The notes under the pieces are model-generated. The model worked only from the letters and a program-made list of their open reading frames with translations. It ran no database searches and was not told the DNA's origin. A DNA stretch of 36,264 nucleotides, taken from NCBI GenBank assembly GCA_030531245.1, contig JAUNOA010000016.1:1-36264 (forward strand), in the 5' to 3' direction. Shown piece after piece: positions 1 through 8,019 of this stretch (its first letter is position 1; every line of letters begins with the position of its first letter). The position numbers and the translations under genes are program-made. The stretch comes from Lachnospiraceae bacterium. Its GTDB lineage: Bacteria; Bacillota; Clostridia; Lachnospirales; Lachnospiraceae.

Positions 1-242
1 GGAATGTAGCTTGTAACCTCAATACCGTTTGACAGACGAACTCTGGCAATCTTACGAAGAGCCGAGTTAGGCTTCTTAGGTGTAGCGGTCTTTACAGCTG
101 TACATACTCCACGCTTCTGCGGTGAAGATGCCTCAACAGCTTTCTTATGAAGAGAGTTGAAACTCTTCTGGAGAGCCGGTGCTGTAGACTTTTTCTCTGA
201 AGTCTGTCTGCCTTTTCTTACTAATTGGTTAAAAGATGGCAT
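1..242 (-). CDS. rpsL: 30S ribosomal protein S12, 5' part (runs off the window)
   Basis: The reverse strand encodes the N-terminal ~80 residues of ribosomal protein S12, beginning [13 protein letters not shown] and including the conserved [10 protein letters not shown] and [11 protein letters not shown] segments. S12 sits at the decoding centre of the small subunit. The start codon is supported by a strong Shine-Dalgarno sequence, AAAGGAGG (254-261), 11 nt upstream, and by a consensus promoter 90 nt further up. The gene continues beyond the left edge of the window, so its C-terminus and the expected rpsG/fusA/tuf neighbours are not visible. The identification is essentially certain from sequence similarity alone. 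Confidence 0.98.
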   Translation of the reverse strand, partial: MPSFNQLVRKGRQTSEKKSTAPALQKSFNSLHKKAVEASSPQKRGVCTAVKTATPKKPNSALRKIARVRLSNGIEVTSYI

Positions 243-298
243 TTCGCGATTTTCCTCCTTTCGCTGATATTTCTGTAGATTTTTCCTTAATAAAGCGC

Positions 299-330
299 AA
301 AAAATCTGACGTGCAAACGCACGCCAGATT
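299..330 (-). terminator. Rho-independent terminator of the yfhO-feoAB-CPBP operon
   Basis: On the minus strand a 12-bp stem (AATCTGGCGTGC with GCACGTCAGATT, one G-T wobble) encloses a GTTT loop and runs into six T residues (299-304, partly within the stem). It lies 37 nt after the CPBP protease stop codon. The upstream arm overlaps the predicted transcription start of rpsL, so a transcript started there carries only the inner CGTGC/GCACG part of the stem. Confidence 0.85.
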
Positions 331-359
331 ATTATACTTTTATAGTATGTCAAAGTCAA
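331..359 (-). promoter_or_regulatory. Sigma-A promoter of rpsL
   Basis: The minus strand reads TTGACT (354-359), a 17-nt spacer, then a perfect TATAAT (331-336). The predicted start near 324-326 falls inside the upstream arm of the terminator of the preceding operon. This gives an rpsL leader of about 82 nt that ends in a strong ribosome-binding site. Confidence 0.85.
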
Positions 360-366
360 CGTTTTT

Positions 367-1191
367 TTAGTCCTGACAGGCCTGTTTTTTTGACTCCTGC
401 GGACTTTTTATCATCAGGAAAAGCCCTGTTCCCAAAAGCAGACTACCCGTCACTATCTGGACAGCTTCCACAACGGCATAATTATCGACCATTACAACCA
501 GTGAATCCAAAACCAGTGATGCCAGATTCGCTATAAGATGCATAAGAATACAGACCTGCAGCCTGCCTGATTTCCTGTATGCATATGCAAACAGCAGGCC
601 TAGGGCCGCCGCGTAAATGAACTGGGACAGATTTCCGTGCAAAGCCCCGAACAACAGCGACGAGATTATGGCTGCCGGCCAGAATCCATAGCTGTATTCT
701 ATACGTTTATACACAATCCCTCTGAACATCAGTTCCTCGCAGATCGGTGCCAGTATCACGGCGGCAAGTATCTGCAGCCATATCGGTGCTGACATAATAG
801 CTTCATTTACAATGTCAAACGTCGCATCCGATTCCATGATTCCGCTCACAGACAGCACATAATTACCGAGAAGACATCCTCCGATCGCGGCTATAATTGC
901 TGCGAATGTTATATCTGCGTGCCCTTGTTCAGAATCATACTCATGTTTTCTTCTGTCGCTACGGATAATGAAAATACAAATCACTATAGTAACCGCACTT
1001 ACTATAGCCGTTGTGCCGAGGCTCTCTCCGGCGGCCGCGTCCATGATGTTTTCCAGATCCAGTGTACCGGTTTTATAGTATTCACTGAACATCAGACATA
1101 AACTGTATACCATCTCCACTATCAATGCCAGTAACAGATACAGTCCAAGAGGCCATACGACACTCCACAAAGTTTTCAGAAATTTCTTCAT
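367..1191 (-). CDS. CPBP family intramembrane metalloprotease (CAAX protease/bacteriocin-processing type)
   Basis: A 274-aa polytopic membrane protein with the CPBP (ABI/Rce1-like) motifs in order: the EELMFRG motif with the two catalytic glutamates and arginine, then FGALHGN with the metal-binding histidine, and HLIANL with the last conserved His and Asn. Family members cleave within or near the membrane. Roles include prenyl-protein processing and bacteriocin self-immunity, and the substrate here is unknown. The ATG at 1191 is preferred over an upstream ATG at 1239. It overlaps the stop of the preceding small gene as ATGA, and MKKFLKTL is a typical membrane-protein start. The gene is the last of a translationally coupled operon with yfhO and feoAB, and a strong terminator follows it. 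Confidence 0.88.
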   Translation of the reverse strand: MKKFLKTLWSVVWPLGLYLLLALIVEMVYSLCLMFSEYYKTGTLDLENIMDAAAGESLGTTAIVSAVTIVICIFIIRSDRRKHEYDSEQGHADITFAAIIAAIGGCLLGNYVLSVSGIMESDATFDIVNEAIMSAPIWLQILAAVILAPICEELMFRGIVYKRIEYSYGFWPAAIISSLLFGALHGNLSQFIYAAALGLLFAYAYRKSGRLQVCILMHLIANLASLVLDSLVVMVDNYAVVEAVQIVTGSLLLGTGLFLMIKSPQESKKQACQD

Positions 1192-1325
1192 ATTTTTCTT
1201 TTGGAACAGGTGCTGCAGTTTCCGCTGCAGCCGGAACATTTATCTTTATTTTTTATCATTCTGATAACAGCCCGTACAAGCAGTGCTGCAATGACAACAA
1301 GCAGCAGTATACTTATCACATTCAT
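1188..1325 (-). CDS. FeoB-associated Cys-rich membrane protein (45 aa)
   Basis: This small protein starts MNVISILLLVVIAALLVRA, a single hydrophobic membrane segment. It continues with a basic stretch and ends in a cysteine cluster, CSGCSGNCSTC (five Cys in 11 residues), then SKRKI. This is the architecture of the short FeoB-associated/FeoC-like proteins found beside ferrous iron transporters, and the Cys cluster may bind iron or a metal cluster. The start ATG at 1325 overlaps the feoB stop (ATGA) and its own stop overlaps the CPBP start (ATGA), so translation is coupled on both sides. A longer reading from 1418 would run inside feoB and is not supported. The family assignment rests on position and architecture. 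Confidence 0.85.
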   Translation of the reverse strand: MNVISILLLVVIAALLVRAVIRMIKNKDKCSGCSGNCSTCSKRKI

Positions 1326-3670
1326 AAAATCAATCCTCCCGCGATAACAAACACGAGAAGTGATATCACCCATGCCACCAGACACTGGAATATGATCAGA
1401 CCGATTGCCCATTTCCATCCGAGTTCACGTTTGATTGAGGCAATGGCGGCAACACAGGGAGTGTAAAGCAGACAGAACGCAAGAAAAGCCAGTGCCGATG
1501 CAGTCGTAAGCATACCCATAACTGCGTTCTCACTGCCGAACAGGACAATCAGTGTGGATACCACGCTCTCTTTTGCCAGAAATCCCGACAGCAGTGCCGT
1601 AACGAAACGCCAGTCGGAAAATCCCTGGAGGGTAAATACCGGTGCGATTTTTCCCGATATCATTGCCAGTATACTGTTCTGTGCATCATCCACCATCTGA
1701 AGATTGGGTCCGAAAGTACTCAGGAACCATATGATTACCGTAGCGATAAGCAGAACTGAAAATGCTCTTTCCAGGAAATCCTTCCCCTTTTCCCAAAGCA
1801 GCATAAGAGTATTTTTAATTCCCGGCAGTCTGTAATTCGGCAGTTCCATCACAAACGGGACCGCTTCACCCTTGAACATGGTATTCTTTGAAATCAGGGC
1901 GACTACTATAGCCATCAGTATTCCCAGCAGATAAAGGCCTATCATTACCAGTCCCGCAGCATTTGGAAAGAACATATATGATATGAATCCGTATATAGGA
2001 AGCTTTGCTGAACAGCTCATAAACGGAGTCAATATGATAGTCATCTTTCTGTCCCGTGCAGATGGCAGTGTTCTTGTCGCCATTACGCCCGGAACTGTAC
2101 ATCCGAATCCTATAAGCATAGGGACTATGCTTCGCCCGGACAGTCCGAGTTTTCTTAAAAGCTTATCCATGACAAAAGCTACCCTCGCCATGTATCCGCT
2201 GTCCTCAAGAAGACTCAGGAACAGAAACAACACCAATATGACCGGGATGAAACTGAGCACTCCGCCGACACCCGTAAATATCCCGTCAATAACAAGAGAA
2301 TGTATGCCCTCGTTAACATCAGCTGCCGTAAGTGCGGCATCCGTAATTTCCGTAAGCCTTTCTATCCCCGAAGCAAGAAGATTCTGAAGCCCTGCTCCTA
2401 TAACATTGAATGTCAGTACAAAGATAAGTCCCATTATAATGATAAATGCTGGAATAGCCGTATATTTCCCGGTCAGGATTTTATCTATCTGCGTACTGAT
2501 TCTATGTTCTTTGCTTTCATTGACCTTCACAACTGCTTTATCGCACAGCTCTCCGATAAACGAATATCTCATATCCGCGATGGCCGCGCTACGATCCAGT
2601 CCGCCCTCTTCCTCCATGGTAATGACCATATGCTCGATGGTTTCAATCTCATTTTCGGAAAGCTGCAGTCTTTCCGCAATAAGCGGGTCGCCCTCGATAA
2701 GCTTAGTTGCCGCAAAACGCGCAGGTATACCCGAGTTTGTTGCATGGTCCTCAATAAGATGGGTTATTCCGTGGATAGCACGATGAACCGCACCGTTTCT
2801 GAACTGTGCATCGCAGAAATCCCTGCGTCCGGGACGTTCCTGATTTCTTGCCACATGGATCGCATGACTGACAAGTTCTTCTACACCGTCTCCTTTTACA
2901 GCTGAAACTGGAACAACAGGAACCCCCAGCAGTTCCTCCATGATATTCACATCAATTGCGCCGCCGTTATTCTCAACTTCCTCAAAAAAATTCAGTGCAA
3001 GAACCATAGGAACACCCAGTTCCATAAGCTGAAGTGTAAGATACAGACTTCTTTTAATATTTGTCGCATCAACAATATTGATGATACCTCTCGGTTTCTC
3101 ATCAATAATAAAATTTCTCGATACTATTTCTTCTGCCGTGTACGGGGAAAGTGAATAGATTCCCGGAAGATCTGTCACCAGTGTATTCGGGTGACGAAGT
3201 ATAGGACCGCTTTTGGAATCCACGGTCACACCCGGGAAATTACCCACATGCTGATTGGCGCCGGTCAATGCGTTGAATAAAGTCGTCTTACCGCAATTCT
3301 GATTTCCGGCCAGTGCAAAAGTCAAAAGCTCATCCTTAGGCAGCGGATCGGCATCTGTTTTAACATGATACCTGCCCTCCTCACCCAAACCGGGATGAGC
3401 CAACTGTTTCAAAACCTTTTTTGGTTCTTCGGATTCTTCTGATCTATAAGGATCACCTATTTCAATCTGCGCAGCATCATCAAGTCTCAAAGTAAGTTCG
3501 TATCCATGGATACGAAGTTCTATAGGGTCTCCCATGGGAGCATATTTCACCAGTGTTATTTCAGCACCCGGTATCACTCCCATATCAAGGAAATGCTGAC
3601 GTAATGCTCCTCTACCGCCGACCGTCTTAATCACCGCCGACTGTCCTATCTCCAGGTCTCTCAGAGTCAT
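1322..3670 (-). CDS. feoB: Ferrous iron transporter FeoB with N-terminal FeoA domain
   Basis: A 782-aa fusion. Residues 1-72 form a FeoA (SH3-like) domain. Residues ~113-270 are the cytosolic G domain, with G1 GNQNCGKTT (122-130), a G2 threonine in GVTVDSK, G3 DLPG (167-170), a G4-like NFFE (227-230) and G5 SAVKGDG. The rest is the membrane channel, with two Gate segments containing GFGCTVPGVMATRTL, MSCSAKLPIYGF and LYTPCVAAIA. It imports Fe(II) across the cytoplasmic membrane under G-domain control. The G4 motif has Glu where NxxD is usual, which may change guanine specificity or affinity. The start overlaps the yfhO stop (ATGA) and the stop overlaps the small FeoB-associated gene. FeoA-FeoB fusions are known in anaerobic Firmicutes. 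Confidence 0.95.
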   Translation of the reverse strand: MTLRDLEIGQSAVIKTVGGRGALRQHFLDMGVIPGAEITLVKYAPMGDPIELRIHGYELTLRLDDAAQIEIGDPYRSEESEEPKKVLKQLAHPGLGEEGRYHVKTDADPLPKDELLTFALAGNQNCGKTTLFNALTGANQHVGNFPGVTVDSKSGPILRHPNTLVTDLPGIYSLSPYTAEEIVSRNFIIDEKPRGIINIVDATNIKRSLYLTLQLMELGVPMVLALNFFEEVENNGGAIDVNIMEELLGVPVVPVSAVKGDGVEELVSHAIHVARNQERPGRRDFCDAQFRNGAVHRAIHGITHLIEDHATNSGIPARFAATKLIEGDPLIAERLQLSENEIETIEHMVITMEEEGGLDRSAAIADMRYSFIGELCDKAVVKVNESKEHRISTQIDKILTGKYTAIPAFIIIMGLIFVLTFNVIGAGLQNLLASGIERLTEITDAALTAADVNEGIHSLVIDGIFTGVGGVLSFIPVILVLFLFLSLLEDSGYMARVAFVMDKLLRKLGLSGRSIVPMLIGFGCTVPGVMATRTLPSARDRKMTIILTPFMSCSAKLPIYGFISYMFFPNAAGLVMIGLYLLGILMAIVVALISKNTMFKGEAVPFVMELPNYRLPGIKNTLMLLWEKGKDFLERAFSVLLIATVIIWFLSTFGPNLQMVDDAQNSILAMISGKIAPVFTLQGFSDWRFVTALLSGFLAKESVVSTLIVLFGSENAVMGMLTTASALAFLAFCLLYTPCVAAIASIKRELGWKWAIGLIIFQCLVAWVISLLVFVIAGGLIL

Positions 3671-6204
3671 TTTGTTTCGTCGTCCTTTCTGACTTCAGTC
3701 CTTTCTCTGTTTATTCTCTCTTTTTTCTTATTTACCGCTGTTACTATTATCACCACGATTGCAACCAAAATCAATACAGCAACAGAAATACCTGAAACAA
3801 GCAGTCCTTCTTTAAGTCCCTGAGGTTCAAAATCAAGTACTATGTCGTGATGCCCTGCTCCGACATCAAATCCTATGAAAGCATCCATTGCTTTATATGT
3901 ATCGACCGGCTTTCCGTCAACCGTTACAGACCATCCCTCATCATAAGGTACCGTCATAATAAACATTCTGTCCCCGGAAGCATCTGACGATGCATATATA
4001 TGTGTATCGTCATAATAAGTTACTCTGACTGCATCTTCCGAAAGTTTCTCTGTCAATTCACCGAGTGCATCATAATTGAATCTGTATGCAGTCATAAGCA
4101 CTTCCGTTCCGTCAGTCGGTTTCAGATCGACTATGTCATTCTTGTTTAGCCATCCTAATTCTATCAGATAACCCCTGTCGACATTTTCCAGTTTCCTGGT
4201 CCGGTCACCTATACTTATTTCAAGAGTATCTGTCTTGGTGTTTTCCGAAAATGCATAATACAGCCCGTCCTCCGAAGCCGTAAAGGAATACACTCCGCCC
4301 TCTCTGAATCCGTCAACCTGCTTAAGCACATCAGCTGTCCCGAATGTTCTCGCTATCTGATTCTGCTGCAGAGCCGGATGACCCATATTGATTTTAAGCA
4401 TCTGTGCAGCATTCTTTGATATCGTAAATCCAAGCGGGAGACAGTACTTGTTTTCATATAGATTCGTATTACCCTGGCTGCAGACCAGTGTCTTGTTCGG
4501 ATCCTTGCATTCTCCCTGGTAAATGGCATATTTGACATCAAACAGTGCATCGACAAGCGGTGTGGATCCTGTTATTACATAAGCATTTGTAGATGCTTCA
4601 CAGCCGAGTCTGGTAAAAAGAGAAGACATATCAGCATTTGCCGTGGACGCAAAGAGCGATACCGAATGAAAGTTCAGCCATGCCCCGTCATTTTTTGACT
4701 TTCTGCTATTCTTCTCGAATCTGTAAAAATCATCATCACGCTCATTTATAAAGCTCACTACCGCGCGTACATCTTTATTATCATCAAGATACTGACTTCT
4801 GCCCGTAACCGAGATTCCCGTACTTGTCATATTGACAGCCGCTTCGACACTTACAACGGCAAGCACTATGAACGTCACCAGATTCACATTAATCTTTCCG
4901 GCTCTGTACAGATAAATGAAAAGCAGATAAATGATAACGAATGCCAGCGAAAGATAAAAAACCTCCCAGCCGAAATCATCAACATCTACCAGTTTCTGAC
5001 ACAGCAGAATAAAAATCACAGATGCCGCAGTTGCTATACCGATGTCCTTAAGTGTATTTCCGTCCATCTGATCAACTGCCCTGAAGCATATATACAGTAC
5101 CAGAAAAATATAAATAAAACTCTGACGTGCAGGAAGTGAATTCGGGAAATGACATCCGTGCCAAAAATAGGCCAGGGTACTTATTGAGAAGCTTGATATA
5201 AGCAGGAATATTGCCGCGCAGTACACACACTTTTCTTTAAGTGTGATTTTTCTGTTCATGACAAACATCATGGTCAGCGGAATCACAGCTACACCGCAGT
5301 AGATATTTGGCCAATGGTCAAGTTCCAGTTCTGTTTTGACATTCATCATATGTCTGGCTATGACATCGATAACGGAAAAATAAGACTGAACCCATGTCGG
5401 AAATTCACTGTCGGCAGATGACGTAGCCGCATATCCGAAAATCTGAGGAAACCAGAGTGCAGCGGCTATTCCCCCTGCAAGAAGAGAAAAGCCCGCGAAT
5501 ATTCCTACGCTTCCCATAAACGAGCCGAAGCTCTGTTTTCCTTTCATGATGAGTAGCATAAGCATATAAATCACTGCAAAAATACAGATCATTATCGAAA
5601 TATAATAATTGGAAACTATGCAGAGCGCGAGCGAGATTCCATATACAAAACCCTTTTTCTCAAAAACGATCCTGTCGATTCCCAGACAGACAAGCGGGAA
5701 AAGGACGATACAGTCAAGCCACATCACATTCCAGGAGTATGCTGCCATATATCCCGAAAGCGCGTAAAAAATCCCGAAGAAGGCCGGAGCATATTTTGAA
5801 TTTACGGCATGTTTCTCAAGAAAGATTGCCATAGTCAAACCTGCAAGACCTGTCTTCAGAACTATCCCGTAATCCATGAATTCAAGTATGTGATCCTGAG
5901 GAATAACTGCCAGCACCCAGTTTAAAGGACTGGCAAGATAATATGAAATGATGGGAATAAAATTAACACCCATCCCGACATTCCATGAATAAAGAAGCGA
6001 TCCGGTTCCTGTAAGCTTATTTCTGAACTCTGAAAAAAACGGAGCATACTGATGATACATATCCATACGCAGATAGGTATGGTCTCCGAACGGATATACT
6101 CCTCTTTGCGCATAAATAACCAGAAGCACCAATACAGGCACTAAAAATGCCGTTATCAGTGCATCGCTTTTTCTGAACCAGGATTTTGTCTTATTCTCTT
6201 CCAT
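3667..6204 (-). CDS. yfhO: YfhO family membrane glycosyltransferase (GT-C type)
   Basis: An 845-aa protein with a cytosolic N-terminus, about a dozen membrane segments, a first outer loop carrying LRMDMYHQYAPFF (acidic residues where GT-C catalytic Asp residues lie), and a large C-terminal extracytoplasmic region (~450-805). The latter contains PYDEGWSVTVDGKPV, a hallmark of YfhO proteins. One last membrane helix and a basic tail follow. YfhO enzymes take sugars from undecaprenyl phosphate on the outer face and decorate teichoic acids or other glycans. The gene heads an operon with feoAB and CPBP by a 4-bp overlap, an odd partnership for iron uptake. The ribosome site is weak (GGTAAG upstream of the ATG). 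Confidence 0.85.
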   Translation of the reverse strand: MEENKTKSWFRKSDALITAFLVPVLVLLVIYAQRGVYPFGDHTYLRMDMYHQYAPFFSEFRNKLTGTGSLLYSWNVGMGVNFIPIISYYLASPLNWVLAVIPQDHILEFMDYGIVLKTGLAGLTMAIFLEKHAVNSKYAPAFFGIFYALSGYMAAYSWNVMWLDCIVLFPLVCLGIDRIVFEKKGFVYGISLALCIVSNYYISIMICIFAVIYMLMLLIMKGKQSFGSFMGSVGIFAGFSLLAGGIAAALWFPQIFGYAATSSADSEFPTWVQSYFSVIDVIARHMMNVKTELELDHWPNIYCGVAVIPLTMMFVMNRKITLKEKCVYCAAIFLLISSFSISTLAYFWHGCHFPNSLPARQSFIYIFLVLYICFRAVDQMDGNTLKDIGIATAASVIFILLCQKLVDVDDFGWEVFYLSLAFVIIYLLFIYLYRAGKINVNLVTFIVLAVVSVEAAVNMTSTGISVTGRSQYLDDNKDVRAVVSFINERDDDFYRFEKNSRKSKNDGAWLNFHSVSLFASTANADMSSLFTRLGCEASTNAYVITGSTPLVDALFDVKYAIYQGECKDPNKTLVCSQGNTNLYENKYCLPLGFTISKNAAQMLKINMGHPALQQNQIARTFGTADVLKQVDGFREGGVYSFTASEDGLYYAFSENTKTDTLEISIGDRTRKLENVDRGYLIELGWLNKNDIVDLKPTDGTEVLMTAYRFNYDALGELTEKLSEDAVRVTYYDDTHIYASSDASGDRMFIMTVPYDEGWSVTVDGKPVDTYKAMDAFIGFDVGAGHHDIVLDFEPQGLKEGLLVSGISVAVLILVAIVVIIVTAVNKKKERINRERTEVRKDDETK

Positions 6205-6409
6205 ATTTACATCTTACCATAAAATAACAAATAATGCTCTATCGTAAACTTTTCGTAAAAAACAGCGTCTTATTAACAATTTGTTCATAATTTCTTTGAA
6301 ATCCGTTTACAGATTTTGAATAATGCGGACATTATTTAACCATATAATGATTACAGTGAAATAAAGAAATCTGCCAATATAGATTACAAGATTTTTTTCA
6401 TAATACTTC

Positions 6410-6432
6410 GAGCCGGTACAATGTACCGGCTC
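6410..6432. other. Perfect inverted repeat (stem-loop) between the MBL-fold gene and yfhO
   Basis: The 11-base arms GAGCCGGTACA and TGTACCGGCTC are separated by one base. It lies 28 nt after the stop codon of the metallo-hydrolase gene and is probably the 3' stem-loop of that transcription unit. No T-run follows on the minus strand, whereas on the plus strand a T7 tract follows at about 6451-6457. Orientation is therefore unclear. The rest of 6205-6460 holds only AT-rich sequence and a short AATAATG/CATTATT hairpin. Confidence 0.5.
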
Positions 6433-6460
6433 TCCTCCCTTTTATGGGACTTTTTTTGTC

Positions 6461-7375
6461 TTATCTTAATGTCCTGTCCCCGTCCTTTATACAGTAATTT
6501 CTGGTTGCACCTATATCGCGCATCCAGTTTCGCACCATACCCGTCTGATACTGGTATGACGGATCGTCATAAAGCCACCCTGGTGCACACCAGAGACATA
6601 CTTTCGGAGATAATACCTCATAAACATTCTTTCCGACTCCGGCCTGCCCGTGATGTGCCATCTGAACCATATCAACCTTGAGATCCTCTCCTGCATGATC
6701 TCTCAAAAACATATTCCCGACGTTTTCTCCCATATCCCCCAGGAACATTATTTTCTTTCCGCCCATCTCTGCTTTCAGCACGCAGGATGAATTGTTGATT
6801 GCGTTGTCATCAACCAGATACGGATCATTCATACAGGTAATATGAACTCCGTCGAAATCAAACTGATCACCTCTGTGAATCACATGAAGCTTCTCCGGAA
6901 ATCTGCCTATGTCCGCACGTACTCTCTCCACAAAACCGGCTCTGTAGGATTCATTGGCCTGATACCATGCCGGATCCGCAAAATTATAATATATCCCGTC
7001 AATGGTAATCTGTCCCGGCCCCTCTTCTATGATACGGGCAAGTGCTCCTGCATGATCAGAGTGGGGATGCGTGATAAACCATGCACTGACATGATTTCCC
7101 TTCTTCGCCAGTTCTTCTCTCAGATGATTTGAATCATCCTCCGTTCCTCCGTCGATGACTATAACTGCGCCGTTTGCGGAGGTTATAACAAAACTCATCA
7201 TCTGACTGTCTGCCTGATTTGACAGCATTTTGAGTTCCTCTCCGCGAAAATAGCCTCCGTATTCCGGGCTGTTTTGCATTTCATAAGCAAATACCGGCAG
7301 CACTGCGCTGATAACAAGTATCGTTACCATCAGTATAGCCGCCGGCATTATATTAAAAATAGTATTTTTCTTCAT
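6461..7375 (-). CDS. Exported metallo-beta-lactamase-fold hydrolase (ComEC C-terminal-like)
   Basis: A 304-aa protein. Residues 1-31 form a signal peptide or anchor (basic start, long hydrophobic core, VFA at the end), so the enzyme acts outside the membrane. The body is an MBL fold: VIVIDGG (71-77), the metal-binding HPHSDH motif (103-108), then FLGDMGE and AHHGQAG supplying the later metal ligands. This pattern resembles the hydrolase domain of ComEC and other extracellular MBL proteins, which cut phosphodiester or related bonds; the substrate here is unknown. The start has AAGGA 10 nt upstream. It lies 25 nt after the lipoprotein gene and is probably co-transcribed with it. Confidence 0.85.
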   Translation of the reverse strand: MKKNTIFNIMPAAILMVTILVISAVLPVFAYEMQNSPEYGGYFRGEELKMLSNQADSQMMSFVITSANGAVIVIDGGTEDDSNHLREELAKKGNHVSAWFITHPHSDHAGALARIIEEGPGQITIDGIYYNFADPAWYQANESYRAGFVERVRADIGRFPEKLHVIHRGDQFDFDGVHITCMNDPYLVDDNAINNSSCVLKAEMGGKKIMFLGDMGENVGNMFLRDHAGEDLKVDMVQMAHHGQAGVGKNVYEVLSPKVCLWCAPGWLYDDPSYQYQTGMVRNWMRDIGATRNYCIKDGDRTLR

Positions 7376-7400
7376 TAAACTGTTGTTCCTTGTTTTCGGT

Positions 7401-7925
7401 TTATTCCTCGAGATTCGGATTCAGAATAATAGGGTCATTGCTTCCTGCCGGGATAATCTGGTTAACCCAGTACTTTTTCGGCTCCATGATATCCTTCTCA
7501 TAATACACCTGAACATCCATGTCATGATTTTCCCAATACCCGCCGTATGAATCGTCAGAACTCTGCGCAACACTGAAGTCCTGAATAGAAATGGCATCGT
7601 TGAAAGCCTTGGCAAAAGCCTCTCCGTACTTCGGCATCTCCTTAACCGGACAGTCTGATTTCAGCGGCCAGATGATCTCTGTTGTATTGGTGTCATCATG
7701 GACTGCAAAATCCAGATAGCATCCGTATGGATACTCTTCCGGATCAAGAAGTGCTTCGCAGTCATCCATGACCTGATCCCAGTTGATTTCAATATCGGTC
7801 TTGATAGTAACATCAGGAATATTCTCAACTTTGTTTTCCTGTACAATTTCTCTCTCAACACATCCTGTTGCGGACAGTGAAAGAGCAGCTGCAAATAATA
7901 TAATTCCAATCTTTTTAAGATTCAT
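7401..7925 (-). CDS. Putative lipoprotein of unknown function
   Basis: A 174-aa protein starting MNLKKIGIILFAAALSLSAT followed by GC, a type II signal peptide whose lipobox SATGC places the lipid-modified Cys at residue 22. The mature part is acidic, with many Asp, Trp and Tyr residues, and I do not recognise a family. The ATG at 7925 is chosen because GGAG lies 6 nt upstream and a predicted promoter start lies ~27 nt upstream. A longer frame starting at 7994 would begin upstream of that promoter. It precedes the exported MBL-fold hydrolase by 25 nt, so the two may act together at the outer membrane face. Function unknown. Confidence 0.75.
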   Translation of the reverse strand: MNLKKIGIILFAAALSLSATGCVEREIVQENKVENIPDVTIKTDIEINWDQVMDDCEALLDPEEYPYGCYLDFAVHDDTNTTEIIWPLKSDCPVKEMPKYGEAFAKAFNDAISIQDFSVAQSSDDSYGGYWENHDMDVQVYYEKDIMEPKKYWVNQIIPAGSNDPIILNPNLEE

Positions 7926-7958
7926 TGTTTTCTCCATAATTAAACAGACATAGAGGGT

Positions 7959-7988
7959 ATTATAAATGAAACCTCCGGGTTTTGACAG
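7959..7988 (-). promoter_or_regulatory. Candidate promoter of the lipoprotein-hydrolase unit
   Basis: The minus strand reads CTGTCA (7983-7988, 4/6 match to the -35 consensus), an 18-nt spacer, then TATAAT (7959-7964). The predicted start near 7952 leaves a leader of about 27 nt with GGAG correctly placed before the ATG at 7925. Confidence 0.6.
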
Positions 7989-8019
7989 TAGCATAAGAAA
8001 TTCTTCATAAAGTCTTAAT

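Noticed and set aside
1327-1418. Longer version of the FeoB-associated small protein starting at 1418
   Set aside because: The extra 31 residues lie inside the feoB coding end; the ATG at 1325 in the ATGA overlap gives the family-typical length.
2300-2905. 201-codon open frame opposite feoB
   Set aside because: It is antisense to well-conserved feoB sequence, has no ribosome site and no recognisable protein features.
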